A DNA stretch of 64,000 bases from an uncultured Clostridia bacterium (GTDB lineage: Bacteria > Bacillota > Clostridia > Oscillospirales > Ruminococcaceae): assembly GCA_947627905.1 (NCBI GenBank), contig CANQXX010000003.1, positions 1 through 64,000 of the forward strand, in the 5' to 3' direction. Shown in pieces: positions 37,687-48,824 of the stretch. Position numbers and translations under genes: made by a program. The first letter of the stretch is position 1; every line of letters starts with the position of its first letter. The notes beneath the pieces are model-generated. The model saw nothing but the letters and a program-made list of their open reading frames with translations, ran no database searches and was not told the DNA's origin.

Positions 37687-40600
37687 TTAATTTGCATTTT
37701 CAATATCCGCAGGCGGCTGATCGAGACGCAGTACCTTTGAAATTCCTTTTTCCTGCATTGTAACGCCGTACATAACGTCCGCTTCTTCCATTGTTCCCCG
37801 ACGGTGAGTTACTAAAATAAACTGTGTTGTATCCGTAAAATGCCGCAGATACTGCGCATATTTTATAACATTCACATCGTCCAGAGCCGCTTCGATTTCA
37901 TCAAGGATACAGAACGGTGCAGGCTTTATTTTAAGTATTGCAAAATAGATCGCAATTGCCACAAATGCCTGCTCACCGCCCGAAAGCAGCGAAAGATTTT
38001 TTATGACCTTTCCCGGAGGCGCAACATTTATTTCAATTCCCGATTCAAGCACATCAGTCGGATCGGTAAGAGTAAGCTCTGCCTTTCCTCCGCCGAAAAG
38101 ATCAACAAATATCTGCTTGAAATTTTCGTTTATTGCATTGAAACTTTCGCTGAACTGCCGGCGCATATTATCCGTTAATTCGTCTATCAGACGTTCCAAT
38201 TCACGCTTTGAATTTTCCACATCATCAAGCTGTTCTTTCATAAAATTATAGCGTCCGGAAACTTCCTTATATTCCTCGATCGCAGCAACATTTACATTTC
38301 CCAGATCGCGTATTTTCTGCTTTGTGCTGTTAAGCTGACGCATTACAGCCGGCAGATCATCAACAGGCTTTGCAATTTCCGAAGCCTCGGAAAGATAGAT
38401 CCCATACTGCTCCTGCATATCTGAAATTATTGCATCGTAATTATTCTGGAATGAAATGTTGCGTTCTTCAAGCCGGGTCATTTCACGGGAATATTTTTCT
38501 TTTTCATCATTAAGACCGCGTACCCGTACTCTGTCTTCGTTGAGAGTCTGTTCAAGAGTTCTGCGCGCTGATTGTTCTTCGGAAATTTTCAGATTTATTT
38601 CTTCAACAGTTCCCTTTGAATTTTCAAGAGCCGCTTTGCGTTCCTCGATCAAGCGCTCCTTTTCCGCAATGATATTTTTCTGCTCTTCAAGAGCCAGCGC
38701 AAGTCGGGCAGAATTATCTCCGATATCGGAAAACTGTTCCTCAAGCTGCTTTATTTCGGAATTAAGCGCGTCCCTGTCCTTGCTTCGCTCCATTTCATAG
38801 AGCTTCATATCCGACATTTCCGCAGACAATTTTTCACGTTTTTCACGGATATCAGCACGTTTTTCTTCACTGTCCGAAGCAAGTTTCTCCAGTTCTGCTA
38901 TTTCTTTTTCACATTCATTAAGATTTTTCTTAGCATCAGAAACATTTTTATCCGTATCTGCAATTTTCTGCGCAAATAATTTTATATTTTCCTCTGCCGC
39001 AGATATCTGCTGACGGGTCTGTTCCAGAATTGCATCAATTCGTTTGAGCTCTGCTTCAAAACGAATTTTATCCTCGCCGATAATGCGCAGCTCGTCTTTC
39101 GCACCTTCAATATCAAAACCAAGTTTATCGGTCTCAGCCTGCATTTTTTCCACATTCTGCTTAACGGCCGAAAGACGTTCTGAAAGTTTTTCTTTTTCAG
39201 CAGTCAGTTTTTCAATTTCATTTTTCCTTGTAAGGACACCGCTTGATCTTGACGCTGAACCTCCTGTAAAAGAACCGCCCGCATTTACTACCTGTCCGTC
39301 AAGGGTAACCACCCTGAATTTATATCCGTATTTTTTTGCGATGACCGCAGCCGTGTCTATATTTTCCGCAACTGCTGTACGTCCTAAAAGCGAAGTAAAG
39401 ACTCCTTCAAATTTTTCATCAAATCCAACGATATCTACAGCCAATGCCACAAATCCGTCGCAATCGTCAAGACCTTTTTCATTCAGACGTGTACCCTTTA
39501 CCGAAGTCGTAGGAAGAAATGTTGCGCGTCCGGCTTTTGATTCCTGCAAGAGCTTTATTCCGCGCTTTGCAGTATCTTCATTATCAACAACAATATTCTG
39601 CAGCGCAGCTCCGAGAGATGTTTCAATTGCAAGGCTGTACCTGCTTTCAACACTTATCAGCTGAGCCACCGATCCATAAACGCCGCGGAGCTGTCCCGAC
39701 TGTGACGCTTTAAGCACCTGTTTTACCGAATTTGCGAAGCCCTCCATACTTTTTTCAAGGTCGGTAAGCAGACGTATTTTCTGCTCTTTTTCACGGACGG
39801 AAAAACCTATATCTTCAAATTCTTTTTTTGCAAGAGAAAGTTTTTCCGCTCTGCCGGAATAAAGTTTTGTAAGACCGTTTATACGGTTTTCGGTCTCGCT
39901 TGTTTTTTCGTCAAGGAGTTTAAGTCCGTCATCGGAATCATTTTTTTCTTTTTCAAGTTCTTCGGCATATTCGCGAAGCTGCTCCTCCTGTTCACGGATT
40001 TTACGCAGCTGTTCGTCAATATCCGATTTGACCGTGTCAGCTGATGATATTATAATATTGAACTCAGACTGCTTTATGTACAGCTTTCCCAGTCTGTCGC
40101 TGACATCGGAATATTTGCTGTCAAAGCTGTCCTGCTCGGAAATAAGTCCGTTGAGTTTGTCCGCCGCAGCAAGATATTTCTTTTCGGTTTCTTCAATATC
40201 TTTATCCGCCTGTTTGATAAGTTCAAGTTTTTCATCAATTATTCTGCGGTTCTCATCGCTTGAATTTGCCGCTGCCTTTTGCTGTTTTTCAATATCTGCA
40301 ATTGCTTCATTACAGTGCAGGATATCATTTTCAAAAACGGCAATATCCGAATGAAGACCGGTATTTGCTTTTTCTGTCTCCAGAATTTCCGCCCGGAGTT
40401 TTTCTATTTTCAATGCTGATTCTTCCATTTTGCTCTGGATATTTTCTGCTTTTTCTTCAATGCGTGAAATATCCGCTTCCACAGCATCATATTCGTTTTT
40501 ATTTATAAGTATTTTATCGGATAATTCAGATAATTTTGATTTAAGATCATCGAGCTGCTTTACCCAAACCGATATTTCCATTTCTTTTTTCATTTCAGCC

Positions 40601-41253
40601 AGTTCAAGAAATTTTGCAGCTTTTTCCGATTGTATACGAAGCGGCTCTACTCTGCTTTCCAGCTCACCCATAATATCCGTCAGGCGAAAAATATTTTCCT
40701 GAGCCGCCGCAAGACGTCTTTCAGCCTCAGCTTTTTTATATCTGAATTTTGATATTCCGGCTGCTTCTTCAAAAATTTCACGGCGTTCTCCTGATTTTGC
40801 CGAAACGATCTCCGCAACGCGTCCCTGACCGATTATCGAATATCCGTCACGTCCCAGTCCGGTATCCATAAAAAGCTCATAAACATCTTTCAGACGAACC
40901 TGTGAACCGTTTATAAGATATTCACTTTCGCCGCTTCTGTAAAGTTTTCTTGTTACTGCGACCCTGTCCGAAGGAATTTGCAGGATCCCTTTATTATTTA
41001 CTATATTAAGAGTGACCGAAGCAAATCCTACAGCTTTTCTCTGAGTAGTTCCGGAAAAAATAACATCTTCCATTTTTGAACCCCGGAGATTTTTTGTGGA
41101 CTGTTCGCCAAGCACCCAGCGCACTGCGTCGCCTATGTTTGATTTGCCGCTTCCGTTAGGTCCTACAACTGCGGTCAAGCCTTTATGAAATTCTAATTTT
41201 ATTTTATCGGGGAAGGATTTGAACCCCTGCATTTCAAGTGATTCCAGATACAT
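37687..41253 (-). CDS. smc: chromosome segregation protein SMC
   Basis: MYLESLEMQGFKSFPDKIKLEFHKGLTAVVGPNGSGKSNIGDAVRWVLGEQS; hinge; LSLLSGGEQAFVAIAIYFAIL. Confidence 0.98.
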   Translation of the reverse strand: MYLESLEMQGFKSFPDKIKLEFHKGLTAVVGPNGSGKSNIGDAVRWVLGEQSTKNLRGSKMEDVIFSGTTQRKAVGFASVTLNIVNNKGILQIPSDRVAVTRKLYRSGESEYLINGSQVRLKDVYELFMDTGLGRDGYSIIGQGRVAEIVSAKSGERREIFEEAAGISKFRYKKAEAERRLAAAQENIFRLTDIMGELESRVEPLRIQSEKAAKFLELAEMKKEMEISVWVKQLDDLKSKLSELSDKILINKNEYDAVEADISRIEEKAENIQSKMEESALKIEKLRAEILETEKANTGLHSDIAVFENDILHCNEAIADIEKQQKAAANSSDENRRIIDEKLELIKQADKDIEETEKKYLAAADKLNGLISEQDSFDSKYSDVSDRLGKLYIKQSEFNIIISSADTVKSDIDEQLRKIREQEEQLREYAEELEKEKNDSDDGLKLLDEKTSETENRINGLTKLYSGRAEKLSLAKKEFEDIGFSVREKEQKIRLLTDLEKSMEGFANSVKQVLKASQSGQLRGVYGSVAQLISVESRYSLAIETSLGAALQNIVVDNEDTAKRGIKLLQESKAGRATFLPTTSVKGTRLNEKGLDDCDGFVALAVDIVGFDEKFEGVFTSLLGRTAVAENIDTAAVIAKKYGYKFRVVTLDGQVVNAGGSFTGGSASRSSGVLTRKNEIEKLTAEKEKLSERLSAVKQNVEKMQAETDKLGFDIEGAKDELRIIGEDKIRFEAELKRIDAILEQTRQQISAAEENIKLFAQKIADTDKNVSDAKKNLNECEKEIAELEKLASDSEEKRADIREKREKLSAEMSDMKLYEMERSKDRDALNSEIKQLEEQFSDIGDNSARLALALEEQKNIIAEKERLIEERKAALENSKGTVEEINLKISEEQSARRTLEQTLNEDRVRVRGLNDEKEKYSREMTRLEERNISFQNNYDAIISDMQEQYGIYLSEASEIAKPVDDLPAVMRQLNSTKQKIRDLGNVNVAAIEEYKEVSGRYNFMKEQLDDVENSKRELERLIDELTDNMRRQFSESFNAINENFKQIFVDLFGGGKAELTLTDPTDVLESGIEINVAPPGKVIKNLSLLSGGEQAFVAIAIYFAILKIKPAPFCILDEIEAALDDVNVIKYAQYLRHFTDTTQFILVTHRRGTMEEADVMYGVTMQEKGISKVLRLDQPPADIENAN

Positions 41254-41254
41254 T

Positions 41255-42253
41255 TCATTCGTCCTTTTTAATAATTATATTTCGTCCGGAAATATTTTTA
41301 TCCGGCTTTATTTTTATATTGATCCCTTTATCCGCAAAATATTTTTTATTGCATTTTTTATGTCCTGCCGCCATGCTTACCGAGCATGGCGAAACAAAAA
41401 CCGTAAAATTACTTCCCTCCGGGATCTCCATTTCGATCTTTCTGCGGAACAGTATCCCCTCGCATATCTCACGAAAAGCCTGATGATAAAAGCCGCCCAG
41501 AATATCGGCTTCAACCGTTTCGGAAGCATGGAGACCAAGTTTAATTACCCTGACATTATTATTCTCGAATAATTCCAGCAGATCTGCGCAAAGTTCCGCA
41601 CATTCTTCAAAAGAATACGGAACATAAATGCCTTTTTGAAAAAGCTCTCCCAGTCTTGTATTCTTAAGTATGACCGTAGGATATATCCGTACTGTATCGG
41701 GGCGCAGTTTCAATATTTCATAAGCGGTTTTCCTGTCCTTTTCAACGGTAGAACGGTACAACCCCGTCATCATCTGAAGTCCGAGCTCAAAGCCGTAATT
41801 CCTTATCATTCCCGAAGCATTTCTTACGTCTCCCGAAGAATGTCCGCGCTCATTTGCGTACAGCACCTCATCGTCCATTGACTGCGCTCCGAGTTCGATA
41901 GAAGTAACATTATATTTTTTCAGGATATCAAGGATCTCATCGTTAATTTTGTCAGGGCGTGTGGAGATCCTTATGCCGCTTGCTTTTTTACATTCAATAT
42001 AAGGCTGTGCAGTCTCAAGCAAGGAGATCATGTAATCCCTGTCTATAGCCGTAAAGCTGCCTCCGAAAAAAGCAATTTCAGTATTTCCGCACGGAATATC
42101 TTCAAAAGCATTTTTCAGCATCTCACCGACCTGTTCCGATGTCGGTGCTGCGGAAGTGTGGCTTATCGCCCGCTGATTGCAGAAAGAACAAGTATTAGGG
42201 CACCCCATATGCGGAATGAATATTGAAATATTATTATGTTTTGTTTTTTCCAT
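41255..42253 (-). CDS. radical SAM protein (Elp3/MiaB-type)
   Basis: IPHMGCPNTCSFCNQRAIS (CxxxxCxxC); FGGSFTAIDRDYM. Confidence 0.9.
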   Translation of the reverse strand: MEKTKHNNISIFIPHMGCPNTCSFCNQRAISHTSAAPTSEQVGEMLKNAFEDIPCGNTEIAFFGGSFTAIDRDYMISLLETAQPYIECKKASGIRISTRPDKINDEILDILKKYNVTSIELGAQSMDDEVLYANERGHSSGDVRNASGMIRNYGFELGLQMMTGLYRSTVEKDRKTAYEILKLRPDTVRIYPTVILKNTRLGELFQKGIYVPYSFEECAELCADLLELFENNNVRVIKLGLHASETVEADILGGFYHQAFREICEGILFRRKIEMEIPEGSNFTVFVSPCSVSMAAGHKKCNKKYFADKGINIKIKPDKNISGRNIIIKKDE

Positions 42254-42954
42254 TATTCTTTATAACCCATTAAATGAAGCGCTTCTCTTGCAGCAGCCTG
42301 CTCAGCCTGTTTTTTGCTGTGTCCCTCTCCGGTTCCGATAACATTGCTGTTCAGCAGAACATTCACAATAAATTTTCTGTCGTGATCCGGACCGATCTGA
42401 TCCGCAAGAACATATTCAACGCGCTCCTCCGGATTTTTCTGTATGATCTCCTGAAGCGCAGTCTTGTAATCATGGAGTGCTTTTGAGCTGTCAGCCGCAA
42501 GATCTTTCGGAATAAATGAAAGAACGTATTTTTCCGCAGCTTCCATTCCGCCGTCAAGAAAAATAGCTGCTATCACCGCTTCAAACGCGTCCGAAACAAT
42601 TGACGGACGTTCCCTGCCGCCGCTGTTTTCTTCGCCTTTTCCAAGAAGAATATAATTCCCGAGATCAATTTTCTTTGAAAATTCAAACAGCGCTTTTTCA
42701 CAGACCAGCGATGCTCTTATCTTAGTAAGCTCCCCCTCCGGAAGATGCTTGAAATGCCGGAAAAGATGCTCCGAAACAACTATTGAAAGCACGCTGTCTC
42801 CCAAAAATTCCAGACGTTCGTTTGAATTTGATCCGCGTTTTGCCTCGTTTGAATAAGAAGAATGTGAAAGAGCTTCATGCAGAAGTTCCTTATTTTTAAA
42901 AGTGTATCCTATCTTTTTTTCAAATTCTGAAAAGTCCATTTTTATTCTTAACAC
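42253..42954 (-). CDS. rnc: ribonuclease III
   Basis: NERLEFLGDSVLSIVVSEHLF; C-terminal dsRBD. Confidence 0.97.
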   Translation of the reverse strand: MLRIKMDFSEFEKKIGYTFKNKELLHEALSHSSYSNEAKRGSNSNERLEFLGDSVLSIVVSEHLFRHFKHLPEGELTKIRASLVCEKALFEFSKKIDLGNYILLGKGEENSGGRERPSIVSDAFEAVIAAIFLDGGMEAAEKYVLSFIPKDLAADSSKALHDYKTALQEIIQKNPEERVEYVLADQIGPDHDRKFIVNVLLNSNVIGTGEGHSKKQAEQAAAREALHLMGYKE

Positions 42955-42984
42955 TCCTTTCCGCCGGCGGAAATTTTATGTTTA

Positions 42985-43989
42985 TTATTTTTCTGCTTTT
43001 TCAATATTTGCAAGAGAAGAAGTTATTTCCTCGATAATTTTTCCGTCAACACAGTTTTTCGCCTGACGTATCGCATTGAAAAATGCCTTTCCGTCCGACG
43101 AGCCGTGCGCCTTTATTACAGGCTTGGAAATTCCCAGAAGAACTGCTCCGCCTACCTCTTTGTAATCCATTTTTTTGCGGAACTCTTTGATTTTCGGCAT
43201 TATCATCAGCGCCGCGATCTTTCCGCCAAGATTTGATGTAAGCATATCCTTTAATGTGTGGCTGAAATACGAGCCCATTCCCTCATAAAGTTTGAGGAGA
43301 ACATTTCCCGTAAATCCGTCGGAAACAACTACTTCACATGCTCCGAAAGGCACTTCACGCGCTTCGATATTCCCGTAAAAATCAACGGGCGCGCTCTGGA
43401 ATTGCTTATATGCTTCAATTTCGAGCTCACGTCCTTTGGTGTCCTCCGAACCGACGTTCACAAGACCGACCTTAGGCTTGGAGATTCCCATTACTTTATT
43501 CATGTAACAGCTTCCCATAACTCCGAACTGTACAAGCATTTCGGGGCGGCAATCCACATTAGCGCCGCCGTCAACAAGTATCATATGACCTTTTGCCGTG
43601 GGCATTATCGGAGCAAGAGCAGCGCGCTTGACGCCCTTGATACGCTTTGCAAGGAAAGTTGCGCCAACGACCAGCGCGCCGGTGCTTCCGGCAGAAACAA
43701 AAGCGTCGCCTTTTCCCTCGCTGAGCGCTTTAAGTCCCACCGCCATTGAGCAATCAGATTTTTCCTTAATTACCATTGTTGGCTCTTCGTGAATATCAAT
43801 TACCGACTCGGTATGTATTATTGATATTTTATCGAGAGATATTCCGTTTTTCTCCGCAGTCTCCCTGATAATTTTTTCATTTCCGGTAAGAATTATTTCA
43901 ACGTCAAGTTTTGCGACAGCCTCCGCCGCGCCTTTGATAACTTCCAGCGGAGCATTATCCCCACCGAATGCGTCAACTATTATTTTCAT
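42985..43989 (-). CDS. plsX: phosphate acyltransferase PlsX
   Basis: MKIIVDAFGGDNAPLEVIKGA; FVSAGSTGALV. Confidence 0.97.
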   Translation of the reverse strand: MKIIVDAFGGDNAPLEVIKGAAEAVAKLDVEIILTGNEKIIRETAEKNGISLDKISIIHTESVIDIHEEPTMVIKEKSDCSMAVGLKALSEGKGDAFVSAGSTGALVVGATFLAKRIKGVKRAALAPIMPTAKGHMILVDGGANVDCRPEMLVQFGVMGSCYMNKVMGISKPKVGLVNVGSEDTKGRELEIEAYKQFQSAPVDFYGNIEAREVPFGACEVVVSDGFTGNVLLKLYEGMGSYFSHTLKDMLTSNLGGKIAALMIMPKIKEFRKKMDYKEVGGAVLLGISKPVIKAHGSSDGKAFFNAIRQAKNCVDGKIIEEITSSLANIEKAEK

Positions 43990-43994
43990 AAAAA

Positions 43995-45314
43995 TTACTT
44001 CCTTTCCATGTAATTTTCAAACGCCGCAAGCGCCCTGTCTGCGATCTTTTGGTAACGTTCCTGCTTGTCCTTTATCCGCTCATTAATATCGGGAAGTATT
44101 CCCATATTTGCGCCCATAGGCTGGAAATCCGCGATATTTTCATCGGAAATATAACGCGAAAGTGCGCCGATCATTGTTTCTTCTGGAAGAATTATTTTTT
44201 CTTTTCCATGTAAGAAGCGTGCCATATTAATTCCTGCCATGATCCCTCCGGCAGCAGATTCCATATAACCCTCTGTGCCGGTCATCTGTCCCGCAAAGAA
44301 AAGGGTTTCCCTGCTTCTGAACGAAAAATCAGCATTCAGAAGTTTAGGAGAATTTATAAAAGAATTTCTGTGCATTACGCCATAGCGCACAAATTCCGCA
44401 TTTGCAAGCCCCGGTATCATGGAAAATACTCTTTTCTGTTCCCCGAATTTTAAATTTGTCTGAAAACCCACAATATTGTAAAGCGTTCCATTGCTGTTTT
44501 CTTTACGCAGCTGTACAACCGCATACGGACGTTTCCCCGTTGCAGGATCATTCAGTCCCACAGGCTTCATAGCTCCGTAACGCATTGTCTCCTCGCCCCG
44601 CTTTGCAAGGACTTCAATAGGCATACAGCCTTCGTAGACCGTAAAATCGTCCTTGCCCTTAGGCTTGTCAAAATCATGCACAGGCGCGCTTTCCGCATTT
44701 TTTAATTCGTTCCAGAAAGAAATATATTCTTCTTTCGCGAACGGACAGTTTATATAATCGTCATCTCCTCTGCCGTATCTTGCGGCAAAGAAAATTTTAT
44801 CCTTTTCAAGAGAATCATAAGTAACGATAGGAGCAGCGGCGTCATAAAAACTCAGATATCCTCCGCATATCCTGCCGATATCCTCCGCAAGTTTTCCCGA
44901 AGTCAGCGGTCCTGTGGCAATTATAACATTCCCTTCGGGAATTTCGGTAACCTCCTCACAGCGAACGGTTATATTTTCACGGGAAAGAATTTTTTCCGTC
45001 ACCATATCGGAAAATTTCTCCCTGTCAACAGCAAGCGCGCCACCTGCCGGGACTTTTGTTTTTTCCGCACATTCGACTGTAAGAGAACCCAACCGGCGCA
45101 TTTCCTCTTTAAGAAGTCCCGCTGCGGAATTTATCCTTGCCGCTTTCAGCGAATTGGAGCAAACAAGCTCCGCAAAGCCTTTGTACTTATGGGCGGGAGT
45201 GAATTTTTTCGGTTTCATTTCAAACAATTCAACTGCAATTCCTGCCCTTGAAAGCTGCCAAGCCGCTTCACACCCTGCCAGACCTGCGCCTATTACGGAT
45301 ACTTTTTTATCCAT
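43995..45314 (-). CDS. trmFO: methylenetetrahydrofolate--tRNA-(uracil-5-)-methyltransferase TrmFO
   Basis: VSVIGAGLAGCEAAWQLSRAGIAVELFEMKPKKFTPAH; ELVCSNSLKA. Confidence 0.97.
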   Translation of the reverse strand: MDKKVSVIGAGLAGCEAAWQLSRAGIAVELFEMKPKKFTPAHKYKGFAELVCSNSLKAARINSAAGLLKEEMRRLGSLTVECAEKTKVPAGGALAVDREKFSDMVTEKILSRENITVRCEEVTEIPEGNVIIATGPLTSGKLAEDIGRICGGYLSFYDAAAPIVTYDSLEKDKIFFAARYGRGDDDYINCPFAKEEYISFWNELKNAESAPVHDFDKPKGKDDFTVYEGCMPIEVLAKRGEETMRYGAMKPVGLNDPATGKRPYAVVQLRKENSNGTLYNIVGFQTNLKFGEQKRVFSMIPGLANAEFVRYGVMHRNSFINSPKLLNADFSFRSRETLFFAGQMTGTEGYMESAAGGIMAGINMARFLHGKEKIILPEETMIGALSRYISDENIADFQPMGANMGILPDINERIKDKQERYQKIADRALAAFENYMERK

Positions 45315-47392
45315 TATTTCTCCTTTTTGACAGCCACTTCATAGCCGCAGCCCTCTTTCAGGCAGAACATCTTTCCGCCCTTTTTGAAAAGCGTCGTGCC
45401 GTCGTTGCACTTAGGACATTTATCCGAGACCGGAGTATCCCACGTCATAAAATCGCAGTTCGGATTGTCCTCACAACCGAAATATTTCTTGCCCTTTTTA
45501 GACTTTTTCTGCAATACTTTCTTGTGACATTTCGGACAGACACCGCCGGTATCCTTTACTATTCTCTTTGTATTCGTACAATCGGGAAAACCGCTGCAGG
45601 CAAGGAATTTTCCGAAACGTCCTATCTTTATTACCATAGGCTTTCCGCAGACTTCACATACTTCTTTAGTTTCTTCATCAGGAACTTTTACGCGTTTTCC
45701 GTCCATGGCGGATTCAGCTTTTGAAAGAGTATCTGCAAAATCACCGTAGAAATCCTCCAGAGTTTCCACCCAGTCCTTTTCGCCTACTTCTATTTTATCA
45801 AGGCTGTTTTCCATTGCTGCCGTAAATTTATAGTCAACGATATGCTTGAAATGCTGTCTCATAAGGTCGGTAGTAACTTCGCCAAGACCTGTTGGGCGTA
45901 GCTGTTTTCCGTCCCGTTCAACATAAAAACGATTTACGATAGTCGATATGGTAGGCGCGTAGGTTGACGGACGTCCTATGCCGTTTTCTTCAAGAGCCTT
46001 GATAAGCGTTGCTTCGGTATAACGAGCCGGAGGCTGCGTAAAATGCTGTTTGCCCTCAATATTTTTAAGTTTGAGGATATCGCCTGTCTTTATATCCGGA
46101 AGGACTTTATCCTCTTCCTCATTTTTTGATTCTTCATAAAGAACGGTAAACCCGTCAAATTTTACCGAAAATCCGGTAGCGCGGAAATCGCAGCCGTTTG
46201 CATCTATATCTGCCGAAACAGTATCCAGAACGGCATTTGCCATCTGGCTTGCTATAAATCTTTCCCATATCAGCTTGTAAAGTTTATACTGTTCGGATGT
46301 AAGGCTTGCCTTTACACGTTCCGGAGTAAGCTCCGGCATAGAAGGTCTTATAGCTTCATGAGCGTCCTGAGCATTTGATTTTGATTTATAAATTTTCGGA
46401 GAAGGCGGAATATAATTTTTTCCGTATGCGCCCTCGATATATTTATATGCAGCCGCTCTTGCTTCATCGGAAATTCTGAGTGAATCCGTTCTCATGTAAG
46501 TGATAAGACCGACGGCGCCCATTCCTTCGATATCAACGCCTTCATAAAGCACCTGAGCTGTTTTCATTGTTTTAGCAGCCGCAAAGCCCAACTTCTTTGA
46601 GGCTTCCTGCTGCATTGTTGACGTTGTGAACGGCGGCGCCGGAGATTTTCTCCGCACAGATCTTTTTACGTCGGCTACCTTGTATTCGGCGTCCTCAAGA
46701 CGCTTCAATATCTTGTCTGTCTCTTCCTTTGTATGGAGCTCGGTCTTTTTGCCGTTTATCCCTACAAATGACGCTTCAAACTGCTTTTTTGATGAAGGCG
46801 CAGTCATTTTTGCGTCGATAGACCAGTATTCCTCCGGTTTGAAACCGTTTATCTGCTTTTCCCTGTCAACAACGAGCGCCACAGCGACCGACTGAACGCG
46901 TCCTGCCGAAAGACCTCTCCTTACCTTTTTCCAGAGGAACGGCGACAGCTTGTAACCGACTATCCTGTCAAGTATGCGCCTTGTCTGCTGAGCGTTCACA
47001 AGATCAATATCTATCGAGCGGGGATGCGCCATTCCGTTCTGTACACCTGTTTTTGTAATTTCGTTGAAAGTCACTCTGTTGGTTTCGTCCATAGGGAGAC
47101 CGAGCATCTGCGCAAGATGCCATGAAATAGCTTCTCCCTCACGGTCAGGGTCTGTAGCAAGATAAACGAAATCTGACTTTTTAGCTTCTTTTTTAAGGCT
47201 TGCGATAAGCTCCTCCTTGCCTTTTATGTCGGTATAAACAGGTTCAAATCCATGCTCTACATCTACTCCGAGCTTGGATTTCGGAAGATCGCGGATATGC
47301 CCCATTGAAGCTACCACTTCATACCCGTTTCCAAGATATTTTTTTATTGTTTTTGCCTTTGCCGGCGATTCTACTATAACAAGTTTTGACAT
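45314..47392 (-). CDS. topA: DNA topoisomerase I
   Basis: KLVIVESPAKAKTIKKYLG; ISTIVNRFYVERDGKQLRPTGLG; C-terminal zinc fingers. Confidence 0.98.
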   Translation of the reverse strand: MSKLVIVESPAKAKTIKKYLGNGYEVVASMGHIRDLPKSKLGVDVEHGFEPVYTDIKGKEELIASLKKEAKKSDFVYLATDPDREGEAISWHLAQMLGLPMDETNRVTFNEITKTGVQNGMAHPRSIDIDLVNAQQTRRILDRIVGYKLSPFLWKKVRRGLSAGRVQSVAVALVVDREKQINGFKPEEYWSIDAKMTAPSSKKQFEASFVGINGKKTELHTKEETDKILKRLEDAEYKVADVKRSVRRKSPAPPFTTSTMQQEASKKLGFAAAKTMKTAQVLYEGVDIEGMGAVGLITYMRTDSLRISDEARAAAYKYIEGAYGKNYIPPSPKIYKSKSNAQDAHEAIRPSMPELTPERVKASLTSEQYKLYKLIWERFIASQMANAVLDTVSADIDANGCDFRATGFSVKFDGFTVLYEESKNEEEDKVLPDIKTGDILKLKNIEGKQHFTQPPARYTEATLIKALEENGIGRPSTYAPTISTIVNRFYVERDGKQLRPTGLGEVTTDLMRQHFKHIVDYKFTAAMENSLDKIEVGEKDWVETLEDFYGDFADTLSKAESAMDGKRVKVPDEETKEVCEVCGKPMVIKIGRFGKFLACSGFPDCTNTKRIVKDTGGVCPKCHKKVLQKKSKKGKKYFGCEDNPNCDFMTWDTPVSDKCPKCNDGTTLFKKGGKMFCLKEGCGYEVAVKKEK

Positions 47393-47443
47393 TGTTTATC
47401 AAGCCCTTTCAAATCTATGAATATCCATAAAGGAATAATTATT

Positions 47444-48676
47444 TTAATTTGCCCTGTAAGTCTGCCCTGCTTCAGGTGAAACTGCACCGTCGATCTCCAG
47501 ATCTGTCAGAAGCATGAGCATTTCCGAAATATCCATATCAAATTCCGCAGCGAGATCATCGGCAAGCATAGGTTTGCCGCCTTCTTTAAGAAAAGCATAA
47601 ATTTTAGCGGCTTCTCCTTCAAGTCCGGACGGATCAAATTCGGTATATTTCTTGCCGGAAATATTTTTCTCACCGATAAATTCCTGTTCTCTTAATTTTT
47701 TTATGTTTTTTTCTTCATTCCTTCCGGAAATTTCCGGTGGGATATCTACATTCATATTTCTTGCAGTATTTGCTATTTTATGTCCATAGTTTTCGTAATA
47801 TTCATAAAGGATATCATTCACTCCGCAGAGACATACTGCGCCGTCCCTTATCAGCGAAACATTTCCGCCGTATCTTTTATCGAAAAGGTTATGCGGAGCT
47901 ACCGCAAAAACGTCCCGCCCTTGACTCAGAGCCAGACCTGCCGATACCAATGCGCCGCTTTTCATTCCTGCTTCAACGACTATAGTTCCCAGTGAAAGCG
48001 CGGCAAGTATCCTGTTTCTTGCAGGAAAAGTCTGCAAAGTTCCGGTAGCCTGCGGAAAATATTCCGATATGAACAGTCCGTTCTTTTCAATATCTTCTCT
48101 GTATACAGAATTTTCTCTCGGATAATTGTAATCCAGACCGCAGCCAAGCACAGCGATCGTCTTTCCGCCGTTGCGCACCGCCGACATATTTGCAGCAATA
48201 TCTATGCCTACCGCAAATCCGCTTACTATGGTTATACCAAATCCCACAAGCTCTTTTACCAGCGACTCGGTCACCTTAACACTGTATACCGACGGCTTTC
48301 TTGTGCCCACCACAGAAAGAGAAAAATCATTTTCCAGACAGGTCATATCGCCGCGGCAGAACAGCACCGCAGGCGGATTGAAGATAGATCTCAGCCTGTC
48401 AGGATATTTTTCATCGTCATAAGTAAGTATGTAAATATTATTTTTTGTACAATATGATATCAGTTCGTTGATCTGTTTTTCGGAAACCTTTGCCGCCGCC
48501 TTGTTTTCAGCCGCCGTAAGTATATCTTTACGGCTGTCACTGTTTATCATTGCCATATAAGCATCGGAAACGCCCGAAAATGCCTGCATGATATCCCATA
48601 TCCGCTTATTTCCGCAGCCTAAACAGTTCACGAGCCACAGCCATTCAAATACATTTTTCTCGTCCAAATCCAACAC
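47444..48676 (-). CDS. dprA: DNA processing protein DprA
   Basis: SVVGTRKPSVYSVKVTESLV; VSGFAVGIDIAA; CGLDYNYPREN. Confidence 0.95.
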   Translation of the reverse strand: MLDLDEKNVFEWLWLVNCLGCGNKRIWDIMQAFSGVSDAYMAMINSDSRKDILTAAENKAAAKVSEKQINELISYCTKNNIYILTYDDEKYPDRLRSIFNPPAVLFCRGDMTCLENDFSLSVVGTRKPSVYSVKVTESLVKELVGFGITIVSGFAVGIDIAANMSAVRNGGKTIAVLGCGLDYNYPRENSVYREDIEKNGLFISEYFPQATGTLQTFPARNRILAALSLGTIVVEAGMKSGALVSAGLALSQGRDVFAVAPHNLFDKRYGGNVSLIRDGAVCLCGVNDILYEYYENYGHKIANTARNMNVDIPPEISGRNEEKNIKKLREQEFIGEKNISGKKYTEFDPSGLEGEAAKIYAFLKEGGKPMLADDLAAEFDMDISEMLMLLTDLEIDGAVSPEAGQTYRAN

Positions 48677-48824
48677 TCCCTAAAATAAATTTAAGGCAGA
48701 ACCGCACATTTATCGTGCATCAGATATTCATTCGGAAATTTTGTCAGATCGTTTGAAAACGTCGGAAAAATATTCCGGTATGTCAAAAATTTCAGACAAT
48801 ATGACAAAGTTACCGTCCTGAATA